Positions 60,301 to 64,000 of a stretch of DNA of 64,000 nucleotides are shown piece after piece. How positions within the stretch are numbered: position 1 is the first letter of the stretch; every line of letters starts with the position of its first letter. The stretch comes from Diadema setosum (Eukaryota; Echinodermata; Echinoidea; Diadematoida; Diadematidae). The translations under genes were made by a program, and so were the position numbers. Where the stretch lies: positions 21,572,650-21,636,649 of the forward strand of contig CM067069.1 of the NCBI GenBank assembly GCA_033980235.1, read 5' to 3'. The notes under the pieces were generated by a model. It was not told where the DNA came from. It made no database searches and saw nothing but the letters and a program-made list of their open reading frames with translations.

Positions 60301-62688
60301 AATTTGTAGGGTTTTTTTTATTGTCTAGACAGTTTTGCATGGAGAGGACTGTACTTAATGCTCCCATTACAAGCATTGCCTAGAAATAAATGAAGAACTG
60401 AACGAATGACTAGATTTCCATGAATAAATGAATTAAATATTCGTGGACAAATTACACTATTACTAGCTGATTGTAAATGATGTATATAGCAAATAGAACT
60501 ACTCAAAGCGTTTTACGTTGGAAGAAACTTAAGCAATGTAGCTTTTCATGTCATAATCGAATTAAACAAAATTCATTTGAACTCCAGGTACAGACAAGTG
60601 AGGAGATGGCTGTAAGACGCGTTCACAGCAAATACATTTGACATGGAATGGGATTTCTTTTTTTATAAATGTGAAGAATCTCTCATATTTTTTTAACACA
60701 AGCAATGATTTGATTTTTTTAAATGCCTACATTTCCTGCGAGATTTGAATTTTGTTGTATAAAAATGTATATATCATATAATATATTTATAATATGATAG
60801 TAACTCAGTATATCTCCATGCAAATGCAAAATATCAAATTTTTGTAAAGACGCTTATTCAACACTTCCCACATAAGTATATTCTATAATCCAGTTTATCT
60901 TATTCATATCACGTTAAGCAGCGGCATTTGGTAAGATATGCAGATATTTAACGTCGGAGTAGAAACGAAGAACGCCTAGGGTCACTGATTTAGTGAAAAT
61001 GCGTAGAAAATCTGTCAAAATGCCCGAGAGAGTCAAAGGATATCGGCGTTGTAAAGAAACATATAGTCTCTAGGAAAGTAACCAGTAAATCCAGGACTCC
61101 AACGTGAACGTGCCTGATTTTTTTCCACGTTCTTTATTTTTCGTCTACAATATTCTTTTTGCTCCTGATATACAGTAGGGATCGTATGAAATACATTATT
61201 TCTACATCGGATTCTATCCAATGAAGAATATAAACAACAGACGAAGTACTCATTTCATTTCGAGAGCGGACTTTGCTGCTACCTTGTAAAACATTGTCTG
61301 GCAGAAAGAGGATGAGGAGGCGGGGACCGGTCTGACAAAACACCCATCCTCTCCTCGCAACGCCCTGCGACAAGCAGTTAAGACTGGACCACATACTCAT
61401 CGTTCTTTTATCACTGTGAGGAACAAATGACGGTTGCGGCGACAGATGATAATGACAAAAGGGCCTAAAAACCTTAGCACACTATAAATAATTCCCTCTA
61501 GCTTGACTTTAAGACTAGTTCTTTAGCAAAGTCCCTGTCTGCATTCGATCTCATAGCATCTGATAAGTTCGTTCGTTTAAATGGGCAAAATTGGGAGGAA
61601 AATGTGACGATTTTTTTCAGCAGTCCGTGGGGAAAGTGTGTTCAAAGTGATTATAGTATCATGTTTTTTTTTTAACATTTGTTAAATGCTTTAGCGAGCG
61701 CGGTGATATAAACTTGACTAAAAACTATTTTAAATTTCTTTGTCCCAAATTCAAGATCACACGCATTTATTCTTCATTCCAGTGACTCTGTTATCACTCG
61801 TGCATGCAAAATTTAAATTTTGAAATTTTGAAATTTTTCGTGTACTCGAGTACTAGGTGATATTATAAACAGTTGTTTCGAAAGCAAAATATTATAGGGA
61901 TACAATTTGCGAAGTCCCTATCTGATATCAACATGATGGATTGTCTAGTTTGTAAGATTTAGAAGAGAATAGGAAATGAATATGAAAAAGCAGCAACAAA
62001 TTAGTGATACTGTAGTTCAGGTATTATCTGGTCCTCGTGGAAAATACGCATCAATTCAGACAGAAGCATAAACCTTGTAGATCGTCCACTTCCCTTTTTG
62101 ATGCAGCTTACTTTTCTGCAAATCCAGCCAAAATGAAGTGGGTAACACTTTGTATCTATTTGTTTTTGTAGCATGAATTGTAGTCATGTGAAGAACGATT
62201 TGATTTATTTTACTGTATATGTCCTTACATCGTATTGCCCACAAAGATATTATTAGTAGGCGTTCAATATACTGGTCTTTCGTAAGAAGTAAACAAGCAA
62301 ATACATACCTAACTTATTGTCATAGATTTGACCCAGGAAGCAAGGGTAACTCATATGAATTAGCAGAGTATGGGGGGTTGCTCAAACTCGTTCATGTCTA
62401 TGCCGAGCAAAGTGACTAAACGTCGAAACACAACATACCAGAGGTATAATCATATATTAGGTTAGTACTTCAATATTGTTATTTCGATCTGTCTATTTGG
62501 TACGTTTTTTATATTGCTTCGTTTGTTAAAGATTGCTTATTTTTAGTGAAAGATATCGCGATCTGATTTGCTCATCATGATGCTATAACAAAAAGGAAAT
62601 TATCAAGTCAAATCAGATATCAAATGAATATACGTTTAGTCAGTGAGTCTACAGTGGTACAAATCTTATACTAGTAATCATTGGATGT
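60301..62688. other. intergenic DNA
   Basis: AT-rich with a modest GC-richer island at 61250-61450. No gene or element is recognised. Confidence 0.45.
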
Positions 62689-62860
62689 CAGTGGCGGATC
62701 CAGAGGGGGGCGCAGCCTGCGCATGCCCCCCCCCCCCCTTATTTTTCGTTAAAAACAAAAGGAATAAAAAAAAATGAAATGAATCCCGGAAGTGGCACCA
62801 GAAATATTAGTTGCGCCCCCCCCCCCCCCCCCCTTTACAGAATTCCTGGATCCGCCCCTG
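62689..62860. mobile_element. CAGNGGMKGATCCAG MITE, copy 2
   Basis: The left CAGTGGCGGATCCAGAGGGG pairs with the right end, which reads CAGGGGCGGATCCAGGAATT in reverse complement. Poly-C tracts (62726-62739, 62816-62833) flank an A-rich middle. It shares termini with 13620-13783. A weak 5-bp flank match (GATGT/GATAT) may be the target duplication. Confidence 0.85.
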
Positions 62861-64000
62861 GATATGGTTAACGCCATCAAAAATTGTTCTATTGTCTACT
62901 TTAATAGGAATAACAATCATTGCCAAATTTGTGTGTGTGTATGCGTGTGATGCGATGGTGTTTTTCAAGTACCGTGTGGTTTGTGTCTATGGACTCTATT
63001 TTTGTAGAGTCGAACACAGTCATGATTTAATTTCGCTTTATGTTGATTGCATTATGATTTGAATGAAATCTTGATAAACATTAAAAACATGTGTGTGCGT
63101 ATGTTTACTTTACTTGGTGCTTTTCCTTGGCTGTGTTCTTATACTTCTTCAAATATCATCTTCATCTGTATGGTACCATTTTCCATCAGACCGCCTTCCA
63201 ACAGTTCTTTGTCTTAGTGATGGGCAGTTCAGAGTTCGGACACGTACAGGGTTAGATCCTTAATGCCATTACGTTAGAGCCGCGTTCTGCAGCGAGGCAC
63301 TCTGCCAAGGTAGAAGGCTGTCAAACGGACCGCCGAGCGGCTTGTGGGCCGCAACGTGCGTATCTGCTTCAGCCCCTGGCTCAAGGTATTAACGAGACGA
63401 CGCGACTAAATTGCTTGATGTGCTACATCGAAGTTCGGGGCACTTTTGTCCTTCGTGATTTATAGATAGTTTTCCTCCTTCCATCTGACTCTGAAAGAAA
63501 AGTCAAGTTCCTTCCGTCCTTGTGTGTTTCAGCAGGAAAATGTTTTCTTGTTAGTGCAACCACCCTTCTTCAAGTACCTACTTAAGCTCTCCGTTTGTGA
63601 GGAGCATATTGATTTCCTTTATGTGCCATCTGAGGCGATACTGGTAAATGCATACCGTTAAATCTCGATCTGGTTGATGTGACGGAAGTACCGTTGGTGG
63701 GTCAGTGCATTCACTACTAGTACTTGCAATTAAGTGGCCCAAACGGTCAAAGTATAACGGCCGCAAGTGTTTGTGGGTCACACAACGTCTTTGTAAGAAG
63801 TAATTTGGGCGCGAAGAGGGACTAGGCCTATAGTCAAAGAGAACGACTAGTCACTAAGTTTTATTGCTTTTAGAGAACCCTGCCAGTGATTCACAAACGT
63901 GTTGAAATGATTAAACAGCGGGACTAATAAACTGGCTCGGTATTATATCCAGTGCTGACTAACATGCAATGCAACCTCATAATGGTCGTAGCGGTCGTTA
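62861..64000. other. intergenic DNA to window end
   Basis: A short (TG)n run lies at 62931-62950. 63220-63400 is a GC-richer island (for example GACCGCCGAGCGGC, GGGCCGCAACGTGCG). No gene is recognised. Confidence 0.4.

Overview
This window is eukaryotic nuclear DNA from an animal, most likely a marine invertebrate deuterostome. An echinoderm, and within that a sea urchin-like genome, is my best guess. The grounds are AT-rich intergenic DNA, small spliced exons with GT-AG introns and pyrimidine tracts, many fold-back MITEs, tRNA-derived SINEs with (ATT)n tails, CR1/L2-like LINE fragments, and abundant (TA)n, (TG)n and (TTG)n microsatellites. The species assignment is inference. No prokaryotic, phage or CRISPR signal was found.

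Layout. (1) 280-4639, minus strand: one long uninterrupted coding region for a protein of about 1,450 residues. It has N-terminal zinc-binding clusters, an XPG/FEN1-like (PIN-fold) nuclease domain and a tesmin/TSO1-like cysteine-rich tail. A one-base surplus in a 7-nt homopolymer breaks the frame just after the nuclease domain. (2) 5.5-8.2 kb: a 5'-truncated LINE nested in a tandem repeat, and a MITE. (3) 11.4-18.0 kb, plus strand: the one gene I can identify with confidence, a nine-exon WD40 gene encoding 329 residues whose blade-by-blade sequence matches vertebrate WDR38. Its introns carry three MITE copies. (4) 18-64 kb: no confidently recognised gene. This part is mostly intergenic DNA with repeats: SINEs beside telomere-like tracts, a 3.6 kb giant inverted repeat, TTAA-flanked and TA-flanked fold-back elements, a 4-copy satellite of about 159 bp, a MITE whose core is a 27-bp minisatellite, a compound microsatellite block and two degraded LINE tails. 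A possible minus-strand terminal exon sits near 50.4 kb. Several GC/CpG-richer islands (36.3, 37.4, 44.5-45.3, 46.8, 57.0, 59.7, 61.3 and 63.3 kb) look like candidate regulatory modules.

The most unusual object is the giant inverted repeat at 23.8-27.4 kb. Each arm holds about three 500-bp units, and each unit carries three palindromes of the GTTRCCATGGYAAC type, the textbook binding site of RFX (X-box) transcription factors. There are about 18 such sites at a fairly regular spacing of roughly 160 bp, only 6-9 kb downstream of the WDR38-like gene. Whether this is a fold-back transposon that spreads RFX sites or a chance palindrome is open. All calls come from reading the sequence; no database search was run.
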